This document shows positions 51,645 through 60,751 of a DNA stretch of 64,000 nt, piece by piece. Position 1 is the stretch's first letter. Each line of letters opens with the position of its first letter. The stretch is taken from positions 25,829 through 89,828 of the forward strand of contig NZ_JBFRCU010000019.1 of NCBI RefSeq assembly GCF_052113205.1, given 5' to 3'. The stretch comes from Inquilinus sp052113205 (GTDB lineage: Bacteria > Pseudomonadota > Alphaproteobacteria > DSM-16000 > Inquilinaceae). A model generated the notes under the pieces. The model saw nothing but the letters and a program-made list of their open reading frames with translations. It made no database searches and was not told the DNA's origin. The position numbers and the translations under genes were made by a program.

Positions 51645-53324
51645 ATGTCCGAGACGCTTCCTTCGGCCGGCGACCCTGACACCGGCATCGTCCTGGAGAT
51701 CGATGCGCTGTATCGCGGGTCGCCATATTGGGAGCTCGACACGTCGGACGCCCGGATTTTCATCGACGCCGGCCCGTCGGGTGGCGACCTGCGCCAGGCG
51801 AACTGGGTGGCAGAGGTGCTGGGGCGCTCGCGTGTCGTGGATGTCAACGACCGGGCCGTGCATCTGGTGGGGACGTTTACCGGCCGCGAGGACATGATCG
51901 GCCGGCCCATAGCGGATTTCTGGCCGCCGGACAGCCATGACGATCTCGCCGAATTGATCGCCGAGGTTGCGACCGACCGGTCCCCTGATGCGATGCGGAC
52001 ACGCGAGATCACCTCGCTGCTGCTGCAGGCCCCCGTGCTGACGGTGTGGCGCTCGCAGCAGGCCGGTGCCGACACGATGTTCGTGGCGGTCAAGGGCGTG
52101 GTGAACGACCGCCGATCCTACTGGTCGCTGCGGGCGAGCGAGGAACGCTACCGCAAGCTCATCCACCACATGCCCAACCCGCTTCTGCGGGTCGATGCGA
52201 GGATGATGGGTCGGGTGTTCGCGCGGCTGAGGACGGAGGGCGTCGTCGACATCGAGTCATACCTCGATGCCCATCCGGAGCTGATCGCCTTCGCCGAGCA
52301 GAGCGTGCGGATCACGGAGGTCAACCCGGCGGCGGCGCTGCTGTTCGGGGCGAGGAGCCCGACGGATCTCGTCGGCCCGGTGGAATGCCTGTTCAAAGCC
52401 TCGCCGGAGACCGCCCGGCGGGTCACGATCGCGCATTTCGATCGGCGCCGCAGCCATGTCGAGGTGATGAAGCTGCGCACGCTCGACGGCCGGTTGCTGG
52501 ACGTGCGGATCGCGGTGACCTTTCCGACGCCGCCGGAGCAGTTGGATGTGACGGTCGTCGGCCTGGAAGACCTGACCGACCAGCTTCGCACTGAGGCGCA
52601 GCTGCGCCAGCTCCAGGCCGATTTCACACGCGCCGCCCGCATCTCGACCCTCGGCGAGCTCGCCACCTCGATCGCGCATGAGGTCAACCAGCCGCTCGCC
52701 GCCATCTTCACCAATGCCGAGACCAGCCTGCGCTGGCTGTCGCGCGACGAGCCGAACTTGGCGAAGGTGGTTCAGCTGACGTCCCGGATCGTGGCCAGCG
52801 CCCGCCACGCTAACGAGATCGTCCACCGCATCCGGGCGATGACGGCGAAACACGCGCCGGAACGCCTGCCCCTGGACCTCAACGAGGTGGTCGACGAGGC
52901 GCTGCTGTTCCTGCGCCATGACATCGATGCCCGTTCGATCCGGTTGTCGACCAGGCTCGGGCTCGGCCTGCCCCGCGTGATCGGGGACCGGGTCCAGCTG
53001 CAGCAGGTGGTCGTCAACCTGCTGGTCAACAGCGTCCAGGCCATCGGCCAGGCCAAGGCCGGCCGGGTCGAGCTGAGCACCGGGCTCGGCGCCGGCGGCG
53101 AGGTCGTCTTCGTGATCCGGGACAACGGCCCCGGCATCCCGGAAGACGATCTCGATCGCATCTTCGAGGGTTTCTTCACCACCAAGGAGGAGGGGATGGG
53201 CCTCGGCCTCGCCATCTGCCAGTCGATCATGGCCGCGCATGGTGGCGGCATCGCCGCCTCGAACCGCCCCGAAGGCGGTGCGTGCTTCCGGCTCTGGCTT
53301 CCGGCCGAGCCCGACCCGGCCTGA
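51645..53324 (+). CDS. Cytosolic PAS-containing sensor histidine kinase
   Basis: This 559-residue kinase has no membrane helix. Residues 1-310 look like two PAS-type segments, one with DVNDRAVHLVGTFTGREDMIG and one with TEVNPAAALLFGA. The H-box LATSIAHEVNQPLAAI puts the phospho-histidine at H345. The ATPase domain shows VVVNLLVNSVQAI, IRDNGPGIPEDDLDRIF and GMGLGLAICQSI. It belongs with the FixL/DctB-like HisKA group. Both response regulators upstream are probable phosphate acceptors. The signal is unknown; no haem-type histidine can be identified with confidence. Confidence 0.88.
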   Translation: MSETLPSAGDPDTGIVLEIDALYRGSPYWELDTSDARIFIDAGPSGGDLRQANWVAEVLGRSRVVDVNDRAVHLVGTFTGREDMIGRPIADFWPPDSHDDLAELIAEVATDRSPDAMRTREITSLLLQAPVLTVWRSQQAGADTMFVAVKGVVNDRRSYWSLRASEERYRKLIHHMPNPLLRVDARMMGRVFARLRTEGVVDIESYLDAHPELIAFAEQSVRITEVNPAAALLFGARSPTDLVGPVECLFKASPETARRVTIAHFDRRRSHVEVMKLRTLDGRLLDVRIAVTFPTPPEQLDVTVVGLEDLTDQLRTEAQLRQLQADFTRAARISTLGELATSIAHEVNQPLAAIFTNAETSLRWLSRDEPNLAKVVQLTSRIVASARHANEIVHRIRAMTAKHAPERLPLDLNEVVDEALLFLRHDIDARSIRLSTRLGLGLPRVIGDRVQLQQVVVNLLVNSVQAIGQAKAGRVELSTGLGAGGEVVFVIRDNGPGIPEDDLDRIFEGFFTTKEEGMGLGLAICQSIMAAHGGGIAASNRPEGGACFRLWLPAEPDPA

Positions 53325-53635
53325 CCGCTTCCCAAGGGATAGGATATTCCATCTTTCGATGTACCGGATGACCGGGCCCTGAGATCCACGATCCTTCCTC
53401 TCGTTTCCAGGCGCCGGCCGTGACGGAGAGATGGCGCCCGGTGCCCCGTTCGCGAGAGGTGAACCCTTGAAGATCGTCATATTTTGGCATCAGGGTGGAT
53501 GACCGGTCGCTGATGCCCGGCCCGGACGCCCACCTCGGCTCCACCACGATCGACTGGTGGCTCGCCGACATCCCCGCCGCAGAAGAAGCAGTGCTGTCGC
53601 CCCGCGGCAAGGTGCCGGAGGGCGGCGAGCCGGCC
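53325..53635. other. Intergenic region after kinase gene
   Basis: I see no supported gene. On the minus strand CCTATCCCTTGGG (53343-53331) matches the left half of the dyads at 48220 and 54091. A plus-strand reading from 53495 begins plausibly but runs into arginine-rich noise after residue 60. It may be decayed coding sequence. Confidence 0.35.
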
Positions 53636-53923
53636 TCAGCGGGTTTGGGCGGCCTGGGTGGCTGCCATCGCCACGCAGCCGGGTGCGTCGAAGGGGCTCG
53701 CCGTCGCAAGGACGGTCGATTCAGCGCCGATGATCGCCGGACGGGTGAGAAGATGGACGGGGGCTTCGTTCCCCGTCCCGTCCGCTGCGTCGGACGCAAG
53801 CGAGAAGCCCAGCACCGCGACCAGGGACAGGATGGCGAAGCCGCAAATGGCCGCCGTGACCCCTGTTGCCGCCGCAGGGGTCGGACGCGGGAGGGGGGTG
53901 CCGGTTCCTTGTGCGTGCCGCAT
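53636..53923 (-). CDS. Small hypothetical single-span membrane protein
   Basis: This 95-residue protein of unknown function has one hydrophobic helix (GVTAAICGFAILSLVAVLGF, residues 21-40) after a short basic and polar N-terminus, and an alanine-rich exported or cytosolic tail. GGAGG lies 7 nt before the ATG at 53923, a better start than the ATG at 53941. No domain is recognised. Coding evidence is moderate: a good ribosome-binding site and a real transmembrane segment, but no family. The dyad at 54091 lies 170 bp upstream. Confidence 0.5.
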   Translation of the reverse strand: MRHAQGTGTPLPRPTPAAATGVTAAICGFAILSLVAVLGFSLASDAADGTGNEAPVHLLTRPAIIGAESTVLATASPFDAPGCVAMAATQAAQTR

Positions 53924-54090
53924 GATCTGCCTCCACTCCATTTCCGAATTTCGGCATCGAAGCCCGGAGACCGGGAGGTGCGCAGGCCCAGGCTCTGCGA
54001 TCGCTCCCTGTCGTCATGAAGGCTAAGGCTGAAGCCGCGTCCGCCCTATTGCCCATAGGCGTCCTCGGTGCTGGGCATTGGTTGGGGCGA

Positions 54091-54108
54091 CCTATACCTT
54101 GGTTTGGG
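54091..54108. promoter_or_regulatory. CCTATACC-NN-GGTTTGGG dyad
   Basis: CCTATACCTTGGTTTGGG, again preceded by CGA, is the best match to the site at 48220. A 5-bp-arm repeat CCTAT-TGCCC-ATAGG lies 32 bp to the left (54045-54059). The pair sits upstream of the small membrane protein on the minus strand and downstream of the CNNM/CorC gene end. Confidence 0.5.
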
Positions 54109-54129
54109 AAAAGACCGTCCGGCGGCCGT

Positions 54130-55470
54130 CTAGCCGGATGCAGGCTGCTTCCGGTCGGCCTCGGCCGACGCCAACAGCTTGTCGACGCGACGCCCGTCCA
54201 TATCCACGACCTCGAAGCGCCACCCCTCCCAGCTGAAACGATCGCCCGCGACCGGGAGCCGGCCGAACTGGTGCAATGCAAATCCGGCGACCGTGTTGAA
54301 GTCGCGGTCCTCCGGCCAGCGCCGGATGTGCAGCCGATCGAACGCCTCCGCGGCCGAGGTCAGGCCGTCGATCAGGTATGAGCCGTCCTCGCGCATCACG
54401 ATGCCCGGTTCCTCGCCCGCCTCGGGGATCTCACCCGCAATGGCCTCGAGCAGATCGGTCTGGGTGACGATCCCCTCGAGGGTGCCGTATTCGTCCATCA
54501 CCACCGCCAGCCGGACCGGCTTGGACTTGAACTGCTCCATGACCTTCAGCACCGGCGTCGCCTCGTGCAACGCCACGACGTCCCGAATGGTGCTCAGCGG
54601 GTCGAGCGGCTGGCCGTCGATCACCTGGTCGAGCAGGTCCTGCTTGCGCACAACGCCGACGATCTCGTCGATGCTGCCGCGGCTGACCAGGAGCTGCTCG
54701 TGGCGGCAGGCCCGGATGGTTTTGAGGATCTCGTCCCGGCTGTCGTCGGCATCGATCCACTCCACCTCGGGCCGCGAGGTCATGATGTCCCGGACGCGCC
54801 GCGTGCCGATGCTGAGGATCCGGTCGGCATATTCCTGCTGCGCCGGATCCAGCAGACCCGCCTCCCGGCTCTGGGCGACGATGAGCCTCAACTCCTCCGG
54901 CGAATGCAGCATCTCCTCGCCGGTGCCGGGCTGCAGGCCGGCCAGGCGCAGCACGCCGTTGCCGAGCCCGTTCAGGAACAGGATGGCCGGGCGGAAGAGG
55001 AACAGGAACACCGAGAGCGGCCGCACGACCCAGAGGGCCGTGACCTCGCTGCGCTGGAGCGCCAGGCTCTTCGGCGCCAGTTCGCCGAGCACGATGTGGA
55101 GGGCGGTGATGATGAAGAAGGCGATCGCCACCGCGATGGCGTGGGAGCCGGATTCGGCGATCGAGACCGGCAATCCTTGCAGCAGCGGCTCGATCAGATG
55201 GGCCAGCGCGGGCTCCCCGATCCAGCCCAGCGCCAGGGACGAGATGGTGATGCCGAGCTGGGTCGCGGCGAGGTTTGAGTCGAGGCGATCGACCGCCCGC
55301 TTCAGCGCGCCAGCATTGGCGCGGCGCTGGGCCACCAGCTCGGTCACGCGGCTTCGCCGGACGGCGACGAGCGAGAATTCGGCGGCGACGAAAAACCCGT
55401 TGGCGAAGACGAGCAAAAAGACAGCGATGATCTTCAGGATGTCGATCGTACTGCCGTCGATGTCGGACAT
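54130..55470 (-). CDS. CNNM/CorC-type membrane protein (HlyC/CorC family)
   Basis: This 446-residue protein has an N-terminal CNNM (DUF21) membrane domain with four hydrophobic segments (IIAVFLLVFANGFFVAAEFS first). Two CBS motifs follow around residues 215-335 (MTSRPEVEWIDADDSRDEIL and TIRDVVALHEATPVLKVMEQ). A C-terminal CorC/HlyC domain ends it (DGTYLIDGLTS-like DGSYLIDGLTSAAEAFDRL). The family is linked to Mg or Co homeostasis; the old haemolysin label is not informative. It is monocistronic as far as visible. Confidence 0.87.
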   Translation of the reverse strand: MSDIDGSTIDILKIIAVFLLVFANGFFVAAEFSLVAVRRSRVTELVAQRRANAGALKRAVDRLDSNLAATQLGITISSLALGWIGEPALAHLIEPLLQGLPVSIAESGSHAIAVAIAFFIITALHIVLGELAPKSLALQRSEVTALWVVRPLSVFLFLFRPAILFLNGLGNGVLRLAGLQPGTGEEMLHSPEELRLIVAQSREAGLLDPAQQEYADRILSIGTRRVRDIMTSRPEVEWIDADDSRDEILKTIRACRHEQLLVSRGSIDEIVGVVRKQDLLDQVIDGQPLDPLSTIRDVVALHEATPVLKVMEQFKSKPVRLAVVMDEYGTLEGIVTQTDLLEAIAGEIPEAGEEPGIVMREDGSYLIDGLTSAAEAFDRLHIRRWPEDRDFNTVAGFALHQFGRLPVAGDRFSWEGWRFEVVDMDGRRVDKLLASAEADRKQPASG

Positions 55471-55571
55471 TGTCTCCTTCTCTTCCGCGCCGGCAACGGC
55501 GCGAATCGTTTGCAGATGTCAGTCGATTGAACCACAGCCGCCCGCTCGGGATGAACGGCTTTGCGGCGAGT

Positions 55572-56414
55572 TCAGGCCCAGCCGGCCTCCGCCGTCATCG
55601 CCACCGGGCCGTTCTCCCGGGCGGTCCACAGCGTCAGCCCGTCGCCGCTCTCCTTGGCGTGCAGGATGACGGGGTCGTCATCGAACAGCGGCGACAGGCT
55701 GCGGAAGTCGAACCGTGCCGGCGGCGTGCCGCGGATCTCTGCCGCGAAATGCAGCAGCAATGTTGCCTGCAGCGGCCCATGGACCACGAGCCCGGGATAA
55801 CCCTCCACCTCGGCAACGTAGCGGCGGTCGTAATGGATGCGGTGGCCGTTGAAGGTCAGGGCGGAGTAGCGGAACAGCAGGGGCGGGGACGCGTCGACCC
55901 GGCGCCGGTGGTGGCCAGGCTCGGCTGGGGCCGGGGCTGGCTTCGCTGCGCCGCCGTCGAGGCCGCGATAGACCAGGTCCTGCCTTTCCTGGAGCAAGGA
56001 CAGCCCATCCATCTCGATGCTGTGGTCGACGGTGACGAAGCAGAGGAGGCCGCTGCGGCCCTCTTTGGCCACGACATCGCCGATGCGGGAAACGCGCCGG
56101 ACCCGGTCACCGACCCGCAGCTCGCCGTGGAAGGTCACGCTGCCGCCGGCCCACATCCGGCGCGGCAGCGGCACCGGCGGCAGGAAATCGCCGCGTTGCG
56201 GGTGGCCGTCCGGGCCGAGCGAAGCCGTCGGCGCGGCGGGCTGGGCCAGGCAGAAATGAATGAGGCGGGGCACGGCCTCACCTTCCTGCGGCGGAGCGCC
56301 GGGGAAATCCAGCGTCGCCCGGAACTTGCGGACGAGATCGGCGGTGACGATGTCCTCCGCCACCTCCTCACGTCCGATCCAGGAGCGCAGGCGATCGATG
56401 TCGATGTCTGTCAT
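55572..56414 (-). CDS. MaoC/HTD2-type acyl-CoA dehydratase (3-methylfumaryl-CoA hydratase-like)
   Basis: This 280-residue double hot-dog protein has an N-terminal FAS1-type dehydratase half (residues 1-140) and a C-terminal MaoC-like half with YRYSALTFNGHRIHYDRRYV, the hydratase signature Asp/His region. This architecture is that of mesaconyl-C4-CoA or 3-methylfumaryl-CoA hydratases and eukaryotic-like HTD2. Hydration of an unsaturated CoA ester is the expected reaction. Neighbours do not define a pathway. The ATG at 56414 is clear. Confidence 0.78.
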   Translation of the reverse strand: MTDIDIDRLRSWIGREEVAEDIVTADLVRKFRATLDFPGAPPQEGEAVPRLIHFCLAQPAAPTASLGPDGHPQRGDFLPPVPLPRRMWAGGSVTFHGELRVGDRVRRVSRIGDVVAKEGRSGLLCFVTVDHSIEMDGLSLLQERQDLVYRGLDGGAAKPAPAPAEPGHHRRRVDASPPLLFRYSALTFNGHRIHYDRRYVAEVEGYPGLVVHGPLQATLLLHFAAEIRGTPPARFDFRSLSPLFDDDPVILHAKESGDGLTLWTARENGPVAMTAEAGWA

Positions 56415-56594
56415 AGGCGCAGCTCCGTCACTTCATCATCGACCACCATCAGAACCGGCAAGGCAAGCTCATGCGATGTAGGATCCGCTGGCAACAGCCA
56501 ACAGCGCCTCACAGCAGCTAACGGGCGAATGTCCGGCCGCTGCTTACATTCCGTGTCAGCCAATCGTCGTTCCATCCATGAAAGGAGATCGTCG

Positions 56595-57914
56595 ATGCGC
56601 GGAACAGCCAACGGCGAAACCATCGATCATAGCCGCCGCCGCTTCTTGAGCACAGTCGCGATGGGCATCGCCGTCGCCGGTACCGCCGGCCTGCTTCCGG
56701 CCCGTCCGGCCGTCGCAGCCGCCGGCGACGCCATCCGTCCGTTCCGCGTCGATATCCCCGAGGCCGACCTCGCCGAGCTGCGCCGGCGGATCGCCGCGAC
56801 GCGCTGGCCCGACCAGGAGACGGACCCGTCGCAAGGCATCCCGCTGGCGAAGCTGCGGCCGCTGGTCGAGTATTGGGGCGCCGGCTACGACTGGCGGCGG
56901 GCGGAGGCGGAGCTGAACGCCCTGCCGCAATTCATCACCACGATCGACGGCCTCGACATTCACTTCATCCATGTCCGCTCGAAGCATCCCGGCGCCCTGC
57001 CGGCGATCATCACCCATGGCTGGCCGGGATCGGTGTTCGAGCAGCTCAAGATCGTCGGCCCGCTGACCGATCCGACCGCCCATGGCGGGACGGCCGAGGA
57101 CGCCTTCGACGTGGTGATCCCGTCGATGCCGGGCTACGGCTTCTCCGGCCGGCCGACGGATACCGGCTGGAACGCCGACCGCATCGCCCGGACCTGGGCG
57201 GTGCTGATGCAGCGCCTGGGCTACACCCGCTACGTCGCCCAGGGCGGCGACTGGGGCTCCCCGGTCTCCAGTGCCATGGCGCGCCTGGCTCCGGCGGGGC
57301 TACTGGGCATCCACATCAACCTGCCGGCGACAGTGCCGCCCGAGATCATCAAGGTCCTGGCCGAAGGCGGCCCGGCGCCCGCCGGCCTCTCCGACAAGGA
57401 GCGCGCGGCGTTCGACGCGCTCAGCACCGCCGCGAAGAAGGGCAACCGGTCCTACGCCACGATCATGGGCACCCGGCCGCAGACCATCGGCTACGGCTTG
57501 GCCGATTCCCCGGCCGGCCTGGCGGCGTTCCTGCTCGGCCATCCGGGCTTCTCGTCCTGGACCTGGGACGGCCGCGATCCTGAAAAGTCGCCGGACGAGG
57601 TGCTGGACGACATCACGCTCTACTGGCTGACCAACACCGCGACCTCGGCGGCACGGCTATACTGGGAGGTCGGCGGCCGCAGCGTCGTGTCCTCGGCCGC
57701 GGAGAAGACCGCCGAGATCGCGCTGCCGGTGGCGGTCACGGTGTTCCCGGGGGAGACCTATCTGGCCCCGGAGAGCTGGGCCCGCCGCGCCTACCCCAAC
57801 CTGACGTATTTCCACGAGGTCGACCGAGGCGGACACTTCGCCGCCTGGGAGCAGCCGGAGCTGTTCTCCGCCGAGGTCCGGGCCGCGTTCCGGCCGTTGA
57901 GCCGGCTGCCCTGA
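56595..57914 (+). CDS. Tat-exported epoxide hydrolase family protein
   Basis: This 439-residue alpha/beta hydrolase has the N-terminal EHN domain (FRVDIPEADLAELRRRIAAT, residues 50-150) of microsomal-type epoxide hydrolases. The oxyanion motif HGWPGSVFE and nucleophile elbow GGDWGSPVS carry the catalytic Asp; the ending DRGGHFAAWEQPE carries the catalytic His. A twin-arginine signal (SRRRFLSTVAMGIAVAG) predicts folded export to the periplasm, unlike most homologues. AAGGAG precedes the ATG at 56595. The VOC gene follows after 47 nt. Confidence 0.82.
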   Translation: MRGTANGETIDHSRRRFLSTVAMGIAVAGTAGLLPARPAVAAAGDAIRPFRVDIPEADLAELRRRIAATRWPDQETDPSQGIPLAKLRPLVEYWGAGYDWRRAEAELNALPQFITTIDGLDIHFIHVRSKHPGALPAIITHGWPGSVFEQLKIVGPLTDPTAHGGTAEDAFDVVIPSMPGYGFSGRPTDTGWNADRIARTWAVLMQRLGYTRYVAQGGDWGSPVSSAMARLAPAGLLGIHINLPATVPPEIIKVLAEGGPAPAGLSDKERAAFDALSTAAKKGNRSYATIMGTRPQTIGYGLADSPAGLAAFLLGHPGFSSWTWDGRDPEKSPDEVLDDITLYWLTNTATSAARLYWEVGGRSVVSSAAEKTAEIALPVAVTVFPGETYLAPESWARRAYPNLTYFHEVDRGGHFAAWEQPELFSAEVRAAFRPLSRLP

Positions 57915-57961
57915 CACGAGCGCGTCCCCTCTCGATCCATCCAACGCCTCAGGAGTTCGAC

Positions 57962-58621
57962 ATGAGCAGCACCCAGACCCCCAGCGAAACCCCGGCCGCC
58001 CGGCCGGTCGACTACAAGCTCGAGATCGTCGTCATCCCGGTGTTCGACGTCGATCGCGCCAAGCGCTTCTATGGCGGCCTGGGCTGGAGGCTCGACGCCG
58101 ATTTCGCCCGTGACGACGGCTTCCGGGTCCTCCAGTTCACGCCGCCGGGCTCGCCGGCCTCGGTGATCTTCGGCAAGGGCGTCACCTCGGCCGCGCCCGG
58201 CTCGGCCCAAGGGCTGTACCTCGTCGTCTCGGACATCGAGGCGGCACGCGCCGACCTGGCGGCCCGCGGCGTCGAGGTCGAGGTGTTTCACGATGCCGGC
58301 GGCGTGTTCCACCAGGCCGGCCGGACCGGCCGCCTCGATGGCCCGGATCCGGAGCGGCGCAGCTACACCTCCTTCGCCGCGTTCAGCGACCCGGACGGCA
58401 ATGGCTGGCTGCTGCAGGAGGTCACCGCGCGTCTGTCTGGCCGCGTCGAAGGGGACACGACCTTCGGCTCATCCCGCGATCTCGCGGCCACGCTCCGCCG
58501 CGCGGCGGCGGCGCATGGCGAGCATGAGAAGCGGAACGGTGGCGTGCACGACGCCAACTGGCCGGACTGGTACGCCGAATACATCGTCCGCGAGCAGGCC
58601 GGCCAGGAATTGCCCCTGTAG
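57962..58621 (+). CDS. VOC (glyoxalase/bleomycin-resistance) superfamily protein
   Basis: This 219-residue protein has paired beta-alpha-beta-beta-beta modules in residues 18-160: LEIVVIPVFDVDRAKRFYGG, then GLYLVVSDIEAARADLAARG and FSDPDGNGWLLQEVT. The last segment carries the usual metal-binding glutamate. The 60-residue tail with DANWPDWYAEYIVREQAGQE is conserved in one uncharacterised subgroup. It probably shares a transcript with the epoxide hydrolase gene. Substrate is unknown. Confidence 0.82.
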   Translation: MSSTQTPSETPAARPVDYKLEIVVIPVFDVDRAKRFYGGLGWRLDADFARDDGFRVLQFTPPGSPASVIFGKGVTSAAPGSAQGLYLVVSDIEAARADLAARGVEVEVFHDAGGVFHQAGRTGRLDGPDPERRSYTSFAAFSDPDGNGWLLQEVTARLSGRVEGDTTFGSSRDLAATLRRAAAAHGEHEKRNGGVHDANWPDWYAEYIVREQAGQELPL

Positions 58622-58645
58622 GCGGGGCCGTCGCCGGACGGAGGT

Positions 58646-60433
58646 TCAGAAGCTGACGCGCAGGCCGCCGGTGGCGGCCTGGCTGCGATAGCCGTCGGCG
58701 AAGCTGCCGTCGTAGCGCAGGAACAGGTTCACCGCCTGCGCCGCGAGGGTGACGCCGACGCCGATCCTGGCCTGGTCGCGCGGGGCGCGGGCGCCGTCCA
58801 CGGTGAACTCCGCGTCCGAGCCCTCGAACCGCCCGTCGAAGGACCGGTCCGTGTCGCCGACGTCATGGCTCCACGCCGCCCGCAGCGTCAGGCCGAGCGG
58901 GGCGCCCAGCCCGAGATCGAAGCGCTGGGCCAGTTCCGCGCCCAGCATGCCCTGGGCCGAGGTCACGGTCCGGCCGCCGATCTCGAGATTGACGGCACCG
59001 GCTCCGGTCTCGGTGATCCCGTCCTGCCCGACCACGATGGTCTGGAACGCCGCAAAGGGCGTGAGGTCGGTGCTGTCGCCCAGCGCCAGGCGATAGCCCG
59101 TCTCGATGCCGGACAGGAACAGGTTCGCATCCGTGTCGGCGGCGGCGAAGCGGTCGAGGCCGGGGAAGGAGATCGTCCGGCTGACCGCACCCCAGCCATG
59201 GGCGTAACCCAGCGCGCCGTCGACATACCAGGCGGCGGGTGAATAGCTGGCATAGAGGCCGAGGGAGACGGTGGTGAGGTCGCCGTCGCCGGAAAGCTTC
59301 CGGGTGTCGAAGCTGCTGGACGACAGGGCCAGCGCGCCGCCGACGGCGAGGGTGTCGTCCACCCGATGGTCGAAGCCGATGGCGACGCCGAGGATGTCGA
59401 AATCGAGATCATGGGTGTCGTCGTCGCCCGACAGCCGGCCGAAGTTGCCCAGGCCGGCGACCCAGGCGCCCGCCGTGCCGGGGTCGCCCGGTCCCGCGGC
59501 GGCGAACCCGCCGGCCGTCGTGCCGCCACCATTTCGGGACTGGCGCATCTGCTGTTGCAGCAGGTTCAGGAAGGTCTGGGCGCCGGCGATCTCGACCGAG
59601 GGCAGGTCGGCATAGATCTCGCCGCTCAGCTGCTGCAGCGCCGAGCGCAGCGGATCGTCGTCACCATAGTTCAGCAGGTCGAGGCTGTTGTAGACATGGT
59701 CCATGTCGCCGAACAGCTGCGGCGGCGTGGCGCGGTCGAGCGCCTCGGCGATCGCGCCGGCATTGCCGCCGCCGGCCCGCGGGGCGTAGGCCAGGGCCTT
59801 ATCGCCGATCAGCTGCCGGTTGGCGTAGGCGTCGGACGGCAGGAATTGCGGGTTGGCGCAGTTCGGATCATCGGTGCGCCCGATCAGCAGGCCCTGCGCC
59901 GTGCCGCCGCTGCCCCAGGGGCCGCCGACCGGGATCGACGGGGGATTGGCCGGGAAGTTGCCCAGGATCGGCGCGCCGGTTCCGGTCAGGATGCAGGTTC
60001 CCGCCGGCACGCGGACGATGGTCAGCGAATCCGGCAGATAGGGCAGGGCGAGCCGGTCCTTGATCTCCGCGGCAGTCATCCCGCGCACCGTGTCGGATCC
60101 GGCGATGAAGCCGCCGACCGGCCGGGTGGTGCCTTCGGTGTAGACGCGGACATACTGCGTGTTGGCCGTGGTCCGCACCACCGCCGCCGGGGCCGAGTTC
60201 ACGAAGGATTCGGTCGGCGCGGTGCTGAAGATATAGGCGTTGGCGTCGGCGCCGGTCCTGACGAAGGGGACCGAGGACCCGTCCCGGCGGTAGACGAGGC
60301 CGGACAGCACGTCACCTGGAGGGAGCGGCAGTGTCTGCGCCAGCGCCGGGACCGCGCACCCGATCGCCAGCATGCCTGCAAGAACCGCGACCGCGCGCCA
60401 TCCGGCACGCCGTTTCCCCGCACCGACCTGCAT
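58646..60433 (-). CDS. Autotransporter with C-terminal beta-barrel
   Basis: This 595-residue outer-membrane protein has a signal peptide (RAVAVLAGMLAIGCAVPALA). A passenger of about 300 residues lacks the usual long beta-helix repeats. A linker (GGAGAAGPGDPGTAG-type, near residue 335) leads to a barrel of about 250 residues ending in the BamA-recognised C-terminal phenylalanine (GGLRVSF). The start at 60433 has an adjacent GGAGG and a second AGGAGG further upstream. The passenger function is not recognised. It lies next to RTX genes, so this end of the window encodes secreted proteins. Confidence 0.8.
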   Translation of the reverse strand: MQVGAGKRRAGWRAVAVLAGMLAIGCAVPALAQTLPLPPGDVLSGLVYRRDGSSVPFVRTGADANAYIFSTAPTESFVNSAPAAVVRTTANTQYVRVYTEGTTRPVGGFIAGSDTVRGMTAAEIKDRLALPYLPDSLTIVRVPAGTCILTGTGAPILGNFPANPPSIPVGGPWGSGGTAQGLLIGRTDDPNCANPQFLPSDAYANRQLIGDKALAYAPRAGGGNAGAIAEALDRATPPQLFGDMDHVYNSLDLLNYGDDDPLRSALQQLSGEIYADLPSVEIAGAQTFLNLLQQQMRQSRNGGGTTAGGFAAAGPGDPGTAGAWVAGLGNFGRLSGDDDTHDLDFDILGVAIGFDHRVDDTLAVGGALALSSSSFDTRKLSGDGDLTTVSLGLYASYSPAAWYVDGALGYAHGWGAVSRTISFPGLDRFAAADTDANLFLSGIETGYRLALGDSTDLTPFAAFQTIVVGQDGITETGAGAVNLEIGGRTVTSAQGMLGAELAQRFDLGLGAPLGLTLRAAWSHDVGDTDRSFDGRFEGSDAEFTVDGARAPRDQARIGVGVTLAAQAVNLFLRYDGSFADGYRSQAATGGLRVSF

Positions 60434-60751
60434 CCTCCTGGCCTCCTGTCTCTCTCTGAGTGCGTCGCTTCGATCCCGTCTATCCGGATGCCCGGGCCCG
60501 GTGCGGAACGTGCCGCATCGCCGAGACCCATGGGGTCCGGCCGGCCCGGCTATCGGATCGCTATGGGATGTCGAGCCAAACACGTGATGAAAAATACTCT
60601 GATATTCGATTCGTCTCAGAGATATATCGGATGAGTTGGCATCTGTCGAAGTTCTATTGAAAGAATTACAATAAAGCAGTTGTTTTTAATTTGTCTGAAG
60701 ATGTCGATTTCGATTGCGGGTAATGATCAGGCGTGGGCGGCTTGGTCGGCC
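60434..60751. other. AT-rich intergenic region upstream of autotransporter
   Basis: Bases 60575-60700 are distinctly AT-rich and probably hold the autotransporter promoter on the minus strand. CTCTGA (60597-60602) and TCAGAG (60616-60621) form a 6-bp inverted repeat. No small gene is supported. Confidence 0.4.

Noticed and set aside
53495..54019. Plus-strand frame after the kinase gene
   Set aside because: The first 50 residues look possible, but the remainder is arginine-rich noise opposite a better minus-strand small gene; kept only as possible decay.
54130..55470. Haemolysin annotation for the CNNM/CorC gene
   Set aside because: The family name is historical; CNNM and CBS domains point to ion homeostasis, and nothing toxin-like is present.
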